Shown piece after piece: positions 17,974 to 26,559 of a stretch of 64,000 nucleotides of DNA; the stretch's first letter is position 1, and each line of letters begins with the position of its first letter. Location: NCBI RefSeq assembly GCF_018398315.1, contig NZ_JAHBRW010000002.1:294637-358636 (forward strand). Reading direction: 5' to 3'. Both the position numbers and the translations under genes were made by a program. This DNA is from Chelatococcus sp. YT9 (GTDB taxonomy: Bacteria; Pseudomonadota; Alphaproteobacteria; Rhizobiales; Beijerinckiaceae). The notes under the pieces were generated by a model. It was not told where the DNA came from. It did no database searches and saw only the letters and a program-made list of their open reading frames with translations.

Positions 17974-19524
17974 TTAAGTTGGCCCCGCAGTTTGGGAGGC
18001 TTCGCCGCGCGCGTGGTGGAAAACCACCGGAGATCCGATGGGCATCGGGCCCACATCGTGTTCAGGCCAGAAACGGCCTTTTGTCCAGTTGAACATACCC
18101 TGGGTGAAATAGCCGATCCCCGGCGTTCGCAGCATCAAGGGCTTTGCGAGGCCGGCGAAGTTCAGCGTGAAGTGATAGCCGGATTTGACGACGATGCAGT
18201 CCTGGTCCGCAATCATGATGCCGTTGTCTTCAAAGGCGGCTGGATCATGGGTGAAGCCAGGCTTGCTCGTGACGAGAACCGAGACGCGCCCATCGATCTC
18301 CAGAACCGTGACCGGGCCAAGCGCGGTCGGCTCGCCCCCTCTGTAAGGACCACGCATGTTGAACATCCCGTCGCCGATGCGCACAACGCGGGCTTCGACA
18401 TCGATCGGCAGGAAACCCGGTGTCATCCCGCCGCCAAGCTGAAAACGCGCGATTGCCCCGGGACCCAGCTGCTGGGCCCGGGCCACGCTGACCGCGTCGG
18501 TGATGGGCACGGCGGCGCGCAGGCCGTCCGAGCGAGACAACAGGGCCCTCAGGATCGCCGTCGAATCTCCCGGTGCTCCCGCAAGCACCCGGTCTCCCAT
18601 GTCGGCGAGCACGTAAGGCGTGGTACCGGCATGTTCTGCGACATGATCAAGGGCCTCATCGATTGACATGAGGTGGTCGACGAACTCGCTCCGCTTGCGC
18701 CAGAAGGCTTCGCCCAGCTCAGAGGCCGCGGCGCGGGCGCTCATCTCCGTACCCTCGGCGCTGGTGACGACCACCGCCTGCCCCATTCCAGCGTCGTCGA
18801 GAAAGCGAAACACGTTATACAGCGAGATATCCCACGTTCCCGCGGCTTGCGCCGCCAGACCACGAGCCATGTCGTGGAGATCGCGGAGTGGACCTGTCGC
18901 TGTCTCGTTACCGCCCGGCAGCAGCATGGGGATCTTTACCAGGGTGCTGACAGGCCGGAGCGATCCATCGAGGACGGAGAGGATGCCGCGCGCGACCTTC
19001 TCTCCGCAAGCGACGACGTCGGAATGGGGATTCTCCTTACAGGCAATACAGATGTCCGAGGCCACCAGCATGGCCTCTGTCAGATGCGCATGGAGATCGA
19101 GGCCAACGCCGATCACGCCATCCGGACCGATGGCCAGGCGCAAGTCGCGCAGAAGGTCGCCTTCAGCATCTGGCAGGACGGTAGTGCCCATCGCTCCATG
19201 TAGTTCGAGAGCGATGGCATCAGGGGCATGCGCTTTAACGGCTGCAAGAATTTCCTGCTTGAGGCTCAGGTAGAAGTCGTGCTCAACGAGGCCGCTTGGC
19301 GGGGCGGAGGCCGAGAGAACCGGCATCAGTTCCACGCCCGCTGCATCGAGGGCCGAAATAATGCCGCCTAGCGTTGTTCCAGATCCCCTCGCCTCGCTGA
19401 GGACCGCGTCACCCCGGGACACCAGGAAGCAATCCTGTGGCGTTGGAAGCGGGCTGAACCCGTGCGATTCATGGAAGATCCGCGCCACCATGACGCGCGG
19501 CTGAGGCAAAGTGGCCCTGTTCAT
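17974..19524 (-). CDS. M81 family metallohydrolase, MlrC-like (copy A)
   Basis: A 516-residue protein of the M81/MlrC (DUF1485) family; MlrC completes microcystin breakdown, but most members have unknown substrates. Start ATG 19524 gives the FHESHGFSP motif at residues 17-25. Conserved putative metal and active-site motifs are LHGAM (108-112), DLHAH (143-147) and CKENPHSD (162-169). In the C-terminal half the usual ADxxDNPGGGxxGD signature reads ADMGDRVLAGAPGDST, with DNPGG replaced by DRVLA. A second paralogue with the same change lies at 28482. It is the last gene of the - strand PotABC-like operon, so it probably hydrolyses the imported peptide- or amide-like compound (inference). Confidence 0.88.
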   Translation of the reverse strand: MNRATLPQPRVMVARIFHESHGFSPLPTPQDCFLVSRGDAVLSEARGSGTTLGGIISALDAAGVELMPVLSASAPPSGLVEHDFYLSLKQEILAAVKAHAPDAIALELHGAMGTTVLPDAEGDLLRDLRLAIGPDGVIGVGLDLHAHLTEAMLVASDICIACKENPHSDVVACGEKVARGILSVLDGSLRPVSTLVKIPMLLPGGNETATGPLRDLHDMARGLAAQAAGTWDISLYNVFRFLDDAGMGQAVVVTSAEGTEMSARAAASELGEAFWRKRSEFVDHLMSIDEALDHVAEHAGTTPYVLADMGDRVLAGAPGDSTAILRALLSRSDGLRAAVPITDAVSVARAQQLGPGAIARFQLGGGMTPGFLPIDVEARVVRIGDGMFNMRGPYRGGEPTALGPVTVLEIDGRVSVLVTSKPGFTHDPAAFEDNGIMIADQDCIVVKSGYHFTLNFAGLAKPLMLRTPGIGYFTQGMFNWTKGRFWPEHDVGPMPIGSPVVFHHARGEASQTAGPT

Positions 19525-19609
19525 CTCGCAAATCCATTGTCTGGATGGAAGGATAGCCTCAGCCTGCCTCGAGAGCGGTGCTTTCCAGGCCAGGCGTCGG
19601 TTGGAGGTC

Positions 19610-20473
19610 CTACCGTGTCGATGCCGCGTTCCGGCTGCGAAGCCACTCGACCCCACCCATCAAAACGAGGGAGAGGACGACCATGACCGTCGAGGCAGCC
19701 GCGATGACCGTCGTCAGATTATAGTCGATGTCCTCGAACAGCTTGCGCGTGATGGTCTTGCCGTCGACACCGGAGATGAAGAAAGCCACCGTTGCCTCGT
19801 CGAAGGAGGCAAGAAAGGCGAAGACGGCTCCGGCCGCGACGCCCGGGGCGATGTTGGGCAGCACCACATGCCAGAAGGCCCGGGCCCTGGACGCACCGCA
19901 GTTGAGTGCGGCGAGCTCGAGAGCCGGATCGATCCGCTGCAGCGCGGCTGACACCGTGAGCATGACGTAGGGCACCGACATCATGGTATGGGCGATCGCG
20001 AAGCCTGTGAAATTACCGGTGAGCCCGACGGGCGCGAAGACGAGATAGAGCGCGACCGCCAACACGATATGGGGGACGATCAGCGGCGCGAGCGTCAAGG
20101 CCTGGAGCGCCCGCGCCCCCGGCAGGTTGCCGCGTACGAGGGCGAAGGACGCCAGCGTACCAATGACTGTCGCCGACAGGGTCGTCGCCAGCGCGATCTT
20201 CAGGCTGAACCATGTCGCGTTCATCCAGTCCGCGTCCGAGAAATAGGCCCGATACCATTTCAGGGTCAGCCCTTTTGGTGGAAACTGGATATAGGCGGCT
20301 TCCCCCAGCGACATCGGCACCACAAGCAGCGTCGGCAACAGGAGAAACACGAGGACGAGACCCACGAAGCTGTTGAGAAGCCAGCGGCCAAGGGCTGGAT
20401 GCAAGGCCGCTTTCGAAGCTGGGGGCGAGCGCAAGGCATCCAGGGCGTTGGTTTCCGACAGCGTCGTCGACAT
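19610..20473 (-). CDS. ABC transporter permease, PotC/PotI type
   Basis: A 287-residue permease. The ATG at 20473 overlaps the preceding permease stop (TGATG); a GTG one codon upstream is less likely. The N-terminus has about 30 cytoplasmic residues, then TM1. The SLGEAAYIQFPPKGLTLKWY segment after TM1 is characteristic of polyamine/thiamine/iron-type PotC permeases. The EAA loop (ALNCGASRARAFWHVVLP) is near 190-208, and SFDEATVAFFISG follows. It is co-transcribed with the ATPase and PotB-like permease upstream and the M81 gene downstream. Confidence 0.9.
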   Translation of the reverse strand: MSTTLSETNALDALRSPPASKAALHPALGRWLLNSFVGLVLVFLLLPTLLVVPMSLGEAAYIQFPPKGLTLKWYRAYFSDADWMNATWFSLKIALATTLSATVIGTLASFALVRGNLPGARALQALTLAPLIVPHIVLAVALYLVFAPVGLTGNFTGFAIAHTMMSVPYVMLTVSAALQRIDPALELAALNCGASRARAFWHVVLPNIAPGVAAGAVFAFLASFDEATVAFFISGVDGKTITRKLFEDIDYNLTTVIAAASTVMVVLSLVLMGGVEWLRSRNAASTR

Positions 20474-21339
20474 CACGCAGCCTTTCCGAAGCTGAGGAAC
20501 CGCCTGAATAGGCCGACCAGACCAAGCGTCACCAGCAGCAAGACCCCGGCCAACGCGCCGGCGAATGGCCAGTTGAGCAGCTCGGTCGTCTGCTGTCCGA
20601 TCAAGGTCGCGATGGTCAGGTTCTGGGGCCCGCCGACCAGCGCCGGCGTGACATAGAACCCAAGAGACAGAATGAAGACCATGATCGCCCCCGCATAAAC
20701 GCCAGGAAGGCTGAGCGGCAGTGTGACGGCGGTAAAGCTCGTCCAGGGTCCGGCGCCAAGATTGCGCGCTGCCCTATCGAGTTCCGGCGGGATCGAACGG
20801 AGCGCAGAGAAAATCGGAAGGATCATGTAGGGAGACAGCACATGCGTCATGGCCACGATGACGGCCCCTTCGGTGTAGATCAGCTTCAGCGGCTGATCGA
20901 TCAGTCCCCAGCTCATGAGCGTGCTGTTCACCACTCCCGTACGCTGCAAAAGCACGATCCAGGCATAGGATCGGACAAGCACGCTGGTCCAGAGCGGGAT
21001 CAGGACGCAGGCGGCGACAAGCATCGCAGCGCGACCGCTAAGCCTGGTCATGACCAGAGCGACGGGATAGCCGAGGACGAAGGCGAGAAGCGTGACAATG
21101 GCGGCTGTTTGCACCGTCCGCAGGAGAATGCGCAGGAAGATGGGTTCCTGCGCGATCCGCAGATAATTCTCCGCCGTGGGGGTCGGCGTGAAAATGCTGC
21201 CCAAGAGGAGTTTCGCGACCGGTAGGAGAAACGCCAGGACGAGCAGCAAGATGAGCGGTAGCGCGAGCGCCACCGAGGCCGAGGGGGAAAGCTGGCCGGC
21301 GGCTGTGCGATCCGAAGGGGCAGCTGTCACATCAGCCAT
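20473..21339 (-). CDS. ABC transporter permease, PotB/PotH type
   Basis: A 288-residue permease (289 if GTG at 21342 is used). The junction with the ATPase reads GTGATGGCTGATGT, and ATG 21339 is taken as start. Six membrane segments are predicted, with the ENYLRI segment after TM1, an RTGVVN-type loop near residue 135, and the EAA motif (AARNLGAGPWTSFTAVTLPLSLPG) near 195-218. The same unusual start junction is found in the second PotB-like gene at 37418, suggesting the two transporter operons share ancestry. Its stop overlaps the PotC-like start. Confidence 0.9.
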   Translation of the reverse strand: MADVTAAPSDRTAAGQLSPSASVALALPLILLLVLAFLLPVAKLLLGSIFTPTPTAENYLRIAQEPIFLRILLRTVQTAAIVTLLAFVLGYPVALVMTRLSGRAAMLVAACVLIPLWTSVLVRSYAWIVLLQRTGVVNSTLMSWGLIDQPLKLIYTEGAVIVAMTHVLSPYMILPIFSALRSIPPELDRAARNLGAGPWTSFTAVTLPLSLPGVYAGAIMVFILSLGFYVTPALVGGPQNLTIATLIGQQTTELLNWPFAGALAGVLLLVTLGLVGLFRRFLSFGKAA

Positions 21340-21342
21340 CAC

Positions 21343-22485
21343 TCAGCCCTCGCCTGCGAACACGCGAACGGCGCTTGGGTCCAGCCGGACAAAGGCCCTG
21401 CCACGCTTTTCGGCACCGCTATCGCGATTGGACGAGGGAACCTGCACCTGGAGCTGTGTCCCGTCGTCGGACCTAACGATCAGGGTCCTATGCGATCCAA
21501 GGAAGATCGTGGTTTCGATCTCCCCGGCGATTGCCCCCTCGCTGGTCTCCGCCGGGCTCAGGCTCTCGGGACGGGCCGCGATGCGGACCGGGCGGCCGAC
21601 GGCAATCTCATCGCGGCCGCCGAGCTGGGACCGCGCGACGCTGATAGTCTGCCCCGAGACCGTGACATGGATCGAACGATCGTCCAGGCCACTGACGATC
21701 CCCTTCAGGAAGTTCATCTTGCCGATGAAATCGGCGACGAAGCTGCTGTTCGGCTCATGGTACAGCGCCACCGGGCTGCCCAGCTGCTGGATGCGCCCCT
21801 TGTCCATGACCGCGATGCGGTCGGACATCGTCAGCGCTTCTTCCTGATCATGCGTCACATAGATGATGGTGATGCCGAGGCTCGCGTGCAGCTTCTTGAT
21901 CTCGATTTGGAGCTCTTCGCGCAACTTCTTGTCGAGGGCTCCAAGGGGCTCATCCATCAGGAGGACCGGTGGTTGGAAGACCAGCGCCCGCGCCACGGCG
22001 ACACGCTGCTGCTGGCCGCCCGAGAGCTGCGCCGGCGAACGGTCGCCGTAATCTTGAAGCCGCACACGCGCCAGGGCCTGCTCGACAAGCGGGGCGATAT
22101 CGGCCTTGCCCAAGCCGCGCATCTTGAGCGGAAACGCCACATTCTGCGCCACGCTCATATGCGGGAAAAGGGCATAACGCTGAAACACCATTCCGATGCC
22201 GCGCCTGTTGGGCGGCACATGTGTCAGGTCTCGGCTACCCAACGTGATCGTGCCAGAACTCGGTGTTTCGAAACCTGCCAGCATCATCAGAAGCGTGGTC
22301 TTTCCGGAGCCGGAAGGACCCAAGAGCGAGAGGAACTCACCGGCCTCGACATGGAGATCGACCTCGTCCACACCGACAATCTGGCCAAACCGCTTCGATA
22401 TGCCGTTTATGACGATGGCTTCGCCTTTCGGAGGTGTCAGGCTTCGGCGTGCCTGCAAGGCATCGCTGTTCGACATCCCGCTCAT
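21343..22485 (-). CDS. ABC transporter ATPase, PotA type
   Basis: A 380-residue ATPase. Walker A GPSGSGKT lies near residues 55-62, the signature LSGGQQQR near 158, Walker B LLMDEPLGALDKKLR, and a C-terminal TOBE domain from about 290. The LGALDKKLRE variant is typical of the PotA/FbpC group that transports polyamines, putrescine-like amines or iron. It is the first gene of a - strand operon (ATPase, two permeases, M81 protein) lacking its own binding protein; two suitable binding proteins are encoded divergently at 27363 and 30036. The start is 22485 or the ATG three codons on; neither has a strong ribosome site. Confidence 0.9.
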   Translation of the reverse strand: MSGMSNSDALQARRSLTPPKGEAIVINGISKRFGQIVGVDEVDLHVEAGEFLSLLGPSGSGKTTLLMMLAGFETPSSGTITLGSRDLTHVPPNRRGIGMVFQRYALFPHMSVAQNVAFPLKMRGLGKADIAPLVEQALARVRLQDYGDRSPAQLSGGQQQRVAVARALVFQPPVLLMDEPLGALDKKLREELQIEIKKLHASLGITIIYVTHDQEEALTMSDRIAVMDKGRIQQLGSPVALYHEPNSSFVADFIGKMNFLKGIVSGLDDRSIHVTVSGQTISVARSQLGGRDEIAVGRPVRIAARPESLSPAETSEGAIAGEIETTIFLGSHRTLIVRSDDGTQLQVQVPSSNRDSGAEKRGRAFVRLDPSAVRVFAGEG

Positions 22486-22557
22486 AATCCCGCTTCGAAC
22501 CTCTGCAAGTGGCTTTCCTCGACCATTTTATGATCGGGCAGCGTCAGTTTTTGATGT

Positions 22558-22569
22558 TTGATGTATCAT
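22558..22569. promoter_or_regulatory. Putative GntR operator, site 1
   Basis: TTGATGTATCAT, an imperfect palindrome in the divergent interval 73 bases upstream of the PotA-like gene. It is preceded by an extra TTGATG half-site at 22551-22556. It matches the perfect palindrome at 22650-22661 in 10 of 12 positions. An AT-rich stretch (ATCATTTATAACTTTACA) follows and could hold promoter elements. Binding by the neighbouring FCD regulator is inferred from motif recurrence. Confidence 0.55.
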
Positions 22570-22649
22570 TTATAACTTTACACTTGTCAACCGCCGAATT
22601 TCAGCTTTCGACCGTAGCTGGACTGGCGGTGCGTGAAGACTGCCGGTAT

Positions 22650-22661
22650 TTGATGCATCAA
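22650..22661. promoter_or_regulatory. Putative GntR operator, site 2 (perfect palindrome)
   Basis: TTGATGCATCAA is a perfect 12-base inverted repeat lying 17 bases before the preferred start codon of the GntR/FCD regulator gene. Binding here would block transcription of the regulator itself, a normal autorepression arrangement. Confidence 0.6.
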
Positions 22662-22678
22662 GCAACATGAGGATTGTC

Positions 22679-23365
22679 ATGTCGGAGCATTTGCTCGCCG
22701 GAGTCGTCACACCGATTGCTCGCCAGTCCAACCTGGGGGAGCTCACCTATGGACGCCTGAAGGAGATTATCGTCGCCGGTTCCTTCCCCCCAAATGAAAA
22801 GCTGACCGTGCGATCGGTCGCAGCTGCCCTTGGTGTAAGTACGACACCGGCGCGCGATGCCATCAACCGGCTGCTCTCCGAAGGCGCTCTCGTCAACGAA
22901 GGTCCCAAGACGGTCGTTATCCCCTCGCTTACGCTCGACGCCCTCGATGAGGTGACGGCCACACGCCTTGCGCTTGAGGGCCTGGCCGCCGAGCGATCGG
23001 TCCTTGCGGCAGCGCCAGCCGAGGTTACGGCATTGGAGAGGATGCAGACCGCCATCAATGCGGGACTGGACGCCGCCGACTATCGCGAGGTCCTCAAGGT
23101 CAACCGGGAATTCCATTTCCTGATTTATCGTCTGTCCGGATGGCCGCGACTCGTCGCGATGATCGAATCGCTCTGGCTGCGGGTAGGCCCCTCGCTTAAT
23201 GAGCTCTATCCGGACTTCGCCCAGAACCGGCGGGGCGTCTCCAATCACATGGCCGCCATCGAGGGGCTACGCACAAAAGACGGTATCAAGGTGAGGGCCG
23301 CCGTAGAGCAGGACATCCGCGATGGCTATGTCCGTCTGAAAACGATGATCGCCTCGCGTAACTAG
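22679..23365 (+). CDS. GntR family transcriptional regulator, FCD domain
   Basis: A 228-residue regulator. ATG 22679 is preferred because GAGGATTGTC lies just upstream; an ATG four codons earlier (22667) is the alternative. Residues about 18-80 form the winged helix with LTVRSVAAALGVSTTPARDAINRL. The FCD domain at about 90-225 has Asn-x-x-Phe-His near residue 148 and further His residues that may ligate metal. It sits between the divergent PotABC-M81 operon and the aminotransferase operon. Three similar palindromes flank it (22558, 22650, 23399), so it is the likely local repressor of both units. Confidence 0.92.
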   Translation: MSEHLLAGVVTPIARQSNLGELTYGRLKEIIVAGSFPPNEKLTVRSVAAALGVSTTPARDAINRLLSEGALVNEGPKTVVIPSLTLDALDEVTATRLALEGLAAERSVLAAAPAEVTALERMQTAINAGLDAADYREVLKVNREFHFLIYRLSGWPRLVAMIESLWLRVGPSLNELYPDFAQNRRGVSNHMAAIEGLRTKDGIKVRAAVEQDIRDGYVRLKTMIASRN

Positions 23366-23398
23366 CGCTCAAGAACCAAGAAGGCCCAGCTAAATTTT

Positions 23399-23410
23399 TT
23401 GTTGCATCAA
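23399..23410. promoter_or_regulatory. Putative GntR operator, site 3
   Basis: TTGTTGCATCAA differs from the palindrome TTGATGCATCAA by one base. It lies in the interval between the regulator and the aminotransferase gene, about 64 bases before the latter's ATG and next to an AT-rich tract (TTTTTT upstream, AATATCAATTTG downstream). It suggests that the aminotransferase-ThDP enzyme-SDR operon has its own promoter under the same regulator. Confidence 0.55.
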
Positions 23411-23473
23411 ATATCAATTTGTCATTAGCTCTTCCTGACCGCGCGCCCTCCAGCGGTTCTTGGATCGAGAACA

Positions 23474-24829
23474 ATGACTGCAACGACGACCGAAGGTCAC
23501 AACTCCGTAGGGAGCGCTTCGCGGGAAGCGTTCAGACGCGCGCAACGCGTTTTCATTGACGGCACGACACGGATCACGATCGAGCGTGATCCTATCCCCC
23601 GCTATATGGACAAGGGGGAAGGCGCCTATCTCGTTGATGTCGATGGGCGGCGTTTCCTCGATTTGAATGGAAACTTCACGACGCTCATCCACGGCCATCG
23701 CTTCCTGCCCGTGATCGAGGCCGTCACCCGCCAGTTGCACTCCGGCTCCTGTTTCGCCAATCCTACGCTGGCGGAGATCGATCTTGCTGAACTGATCTGC
23801 GGACGCGTCCCCGGCGTCGAAACGATCCGCTTCGTCAATACGGGCTCGGAGGCGGTGATGTTCGCCATCAAGGCCGCCCGTGCTTTTACCGGGCGACCTG
23901 CGATCGCCAAGATCGAGGGCGCCTATCATGGCGCCTATGACTGGGTCGAAGTCAGTCAGGCGAGCACACCGGGCACTTGGGGGCAGGCGGATGCACCGGC
24001 GACCGTGCCTTACTATCGCGGCATGCCCGCGTCCGTTCTGAGCGAGGTGGTGCCGCTCCGCTTCAATGATGTCGCTCTCTTGGAGAAGCAGATCACAGCC
24101 CACGCCGCCGGCCTGGCGGCCATCGTGCTCGACCCGATGCCAAGCCGCGCTGGTTTGATCGCTCCAACCCCCGATTTCGTTTCGGCGATACAGCGCATAG
24201 CCAATCAACATGGCATTCTCATCATCGCCGACGAAGTGTTGAGCTTTCGCCAAGCCTATGAAGGCGCTTCCGCGCGCTACGGGCTGTCCCCGGACCTCTT
24301 CACATTCGGAAAGATCATCGGTGGCGGCCTCCCTGTCGGCGCGATCGCCGGCAATCGGGAGATCATGAGCGTCTTCGACGCATCCGGCGGGCGGCCGCTT
24401 TTGCCACAGGGCGGGACTTTCTCGGCCAATCCGCTGTCGATGGTCGCGGGCTTCGCTTCGATGACCGCGCTGGACCGATCGGCCTTTACCCATCTGGAGC
24501 AACTGGGAGACCGGCTGCGTGGACAACTCACGGCCGCGATCGCACGAAACCGGGCTCCACTCTCAATCTCGGGGGCCGCATCCCTCTTCCGGATTCACCC
24601 GAAGGCCGTCCTCCCCCGTGATTTCCGCGAGGCGACGGCAACGGCCAGCCAGGCTTATGTCATGAGGGAACTCAGTCGCGCCTTCGCCGAGAGCGGAATC
24701 ATCCTTCCGAACGGTGCCGCCGCCTGCCTCTCCACCCCGATGACCACCGCGGATACCGACCGCGTCGCCTCGGTGTTCGACGACTTTCTTGCCAAGCGCA
24801 GCGACCTCATCGAAAGCCTCGCAGTATGA
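23474..24829 (+). CDS. Class III aminotransferase, glutamate-1-semialdehyde aminomutase-like
   Basis: A 451-residue PLP enzyme. The PLP lysine is Lys280 in the FGKIIGGGLPVGA motif. Upstream are VNTGSEAVMFAIKAARAFTG near 118-137, the AYHGAYDW loop near 155, and the IIADEVLSFR aspartate motif. The overall pattern is closest to the HemL-like branch of class III, many members of which are catabolic omega-amino acid or amine transaminases rather than tetrapyrrole enzymes. Start ATG 23474 lies downstream of operator site 3, and the stop overlaps the next start (ATGA). Its context with a ThDP enzyme suggests that it deaminates an imported amine or amino acid to an aldehyde or keto acid. Confidence 0.9.
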   Translation: MTATTTEGHNSVGSASREAFRRAQRVFIDGTTRITIERDPIPRYMDKGEGAYLVDVDGRRFLDLNGNFTTLIHGHRFLPVIEAVTRQLHSGSCFANPTLAEIDLAELICGRVPGVETIRFVNTGSEAVMFAIKAARAFTGRPAIAKIEGAYHGAYDWVEVSQASTPGTWGQADAPATVPYYRGMPASVLSEVVPLRFNDVALLEKQITAHAAGLAAIVLDPMPSRAGLIAPTPDFVSAIQRIANQHGILIIADEVLSFRQAYEGASARYGLSPDLFTFGKIIGGGLPVGAIAGNREIMSVFDASGGRPLLPQGGTFSANPLSMVAGFASMTALDRSAFTHLEQLGDRLRGQLTAAIARNRAPLSISGAASLFRIHPKAVLPRDFREATATASQAYVMRELSRAFAESGIILPNGAAACLSTPMTTADTDRVASVFDDFLAKRSDLIESLAV

Positions 24830-26559
24830 CCAACCCGAAACCCACCGTCGCGCAAGCGATTGCCCGTGCCCTGAAGCGCCATGGCGTCGACGTCATCTTC
24901 GGACAGAGCCTGCCTTCGGCGGTGATCCTCGCCGCCGAGGCGATCGGCATTCGTCAGATAGCCTACCGCCAGGAAAACATGGGCGGCGCCATGGCCGACG
25001 GCTTCGCCCGGATCTCGGGACGCGTCTCTGTCGTCGCCGCACAGAACGGCCCTGCCGCGGCCCTTCTCGTGCCGCCGCTCGCCGAGGCCTTGAAGGCGAG
25101 CATTCCGATCGTGGCACTTGTCCAGGATGTCGAGCGGCATCAGGTCGACAAGAACGCCTTCCAGGAGCTCGATCACGTCGCGCTGTTCGCACCTTGCGCG
25201 AAGTGGACTCGCAGGCTGTCCGGACCTGATCGCGTCGACGACTATATTGACGCGGCCTTTGCCGCAGCCGCTAGCGGCCGGCCCGGCCCTGCGGTGTTGC
25301 TCCTGCCCGCTGATCTCCTGCGGGACACAGCGATACCCTTGGCATTTGAGCGCAACGCGAGCTATGGCTCCTTCCCACTGGACCGCATACGGCCGGCCCA
25401 GGCCGATCTCGAAATCGTCGCGCGGGCGATCGCCGCGGCGCGGCATCCGGTCGTCATGGCAGGTGGCGGCGCGCTCTCCACAGGCGCGCCGGCCGCTCTG
25501 GCGCGGCTTCAGGATCTCGCCGCCCTTCCCGTTTTCACAACGAATATGGGAAAGGGAGCCGTCGACGAGCACCACGCCCTATCCTGCGGCGTCCTCGGCG
25601 CGCTCGTCGGGCCGGCTTCGCTCGGCCGATATAGCCGGGAGCTGCTGGCCGACGCCGACGTGATCCTTCAGGTCGGCACGCGCAACAACCAGAACGGCAC
25701 CGACAGCTGGAGGCTCGTGCCTCCCACGGCGCGTGTCATCCAGATCGACATCGATCCGCAGGAGATCGGGCGAAACTACGAAGCGCTTCGCCTGGTCGGC
25801 ACGGCCGCCGAGACGCTCGAAGCGCTGGCGGATGCGCTCGGACGGATGGATCTGGCATCGCGCAACCACGCGCGGCCCGCTCTGGAAGCCCGCATCGCCG
25901 CGATGTGGCGCCAGTTCGAGGCCGCTCGCGCGCCGCTCGTCCAGCACAACACCAGTCCGATCCGGCCGGAACGGATCATGGCCGAGCTGCAGGGGCTGCT
26001 GACGGCCGACACCATCGTCGTCGCGGATGCGAGCTATTCCTCGATGTGGGTCGTCGGCCAGTTGCGCGGACTGGCTCCCGGCATGCGCTTCCTGACGCCG
26101 CGCGGCCTCGCGGGTCTTGGCTGGGGCCTGCCGCTCGCGATGGGCGCGAAGGTCGCGAAGCCCGACGCGCGGGTCGTCGCGCTCGTGGGGGATGGCGGCT
26201 TCGCCCATTCCTGGGCGGAACTCGAGACAATGGTGCGGATGGACATCGCCCTCACGGTCATCGTCCTGAACAACGGCATCCTCGGCTACCAGAAGGATGC
26301 CGAGACCGTGAAGTTCGGAGCCTACACTACAGCATGCCATTTCGCCCCCGTCGATCACGTCGCGATTGCCCGCGCCTGCGGCTGCTTAGGAGTTCGCGTC
26401 GATACGCCCTCCGCGATTCTGCCAGCCCTTCGTGAAGCTCTCGGGAGCAATCACCCGACACTGATCGAGGTCATGACCGACCCTGATGCCCATCCGGCGA
26501 TTTCGCTTTTCGACGGCACGCTCGATCACGCCGTCACACCGGAACCGGAGCTTGCCTGA
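24826..26559 (+). CDS. Thiamine-diphosphate-dependent enzyme, acetolactate-synthase-like
   Basis: A 577-residue ThDP enzyme with the three-domain order of the acetolactate synthase family. The cofactor-activating glutamate is Glu50 (YRQENMGG). The central domain runs from about 190 to 330. The ThDP-binding GDG motif is at about 455-457, with the partner Asn-Asn about 27 residues later. It lacks a neighbouring small regulatory subunit, so biosynthetic acetolactate synthase is unlikely. Catabolic relatives include sulfoacetaldehyde acetyltransferase, glyoxylate carboligase and 2-keto acid decarboxylases. Placed after a transaminase, it may act on the resulting aldehyde or keto acid. Both ends overlap neighbours, showing tight translational coupling. 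Confidence 0.9.
   Translation: MTNPKPTVAQAIARALKRHGVDVIFGQSLPSAVILAAEAIGIRQIAYRQENMGGAMADGFARISGRVSVVAAQNGPAAALLVPPLAEALKASIPIVALVQDVERHQVDKNAFQELDHVALFAPCAKWTRRLSGPDRVDDYIDAAFAAAASGRPGPAVLLLPADLLRDTAIPLAFERNASYGSFPLDRIRPAQADLEIVARAIAAARHPVVMAGGGALSTGAPAALARLQDLAALPVFTTNMGKGAVDEHHALSCGVLGALVGPASLGRYSRELLADADVILQVGTRNNQNGTDSWRLVPPTARVIQIDIDPQEIGRNYEALRLVGTAAETLEALADALGRMDLASRNHARPALEARIAAMWRQFEAARAPLVQHNTSPIRPERIMAELQGLLTADTIVVADASYSSMWVVGQLRGLAPGMRFLTPRGLAGLGWGLPLAMGAKVAKPDARVVALVGDGGFAHSWAELETMVRMDIALTVIVLNNGILGYQKDAETVKFGAYTTACHFAPVDHVAIARACGCLGVRVDTPSAILPALREALGSNHPTLIEVMTDPDAHPAISLFDGTLDHAVTPEPELA

Noticed and set aside
24826-26559. Biosynthetic acetolactate synthase (ilvB)
   Set aside because: There is no small subunit gene and the gene is embedded in a catabolic transporter operon, so the biosynthetic name is not supported.
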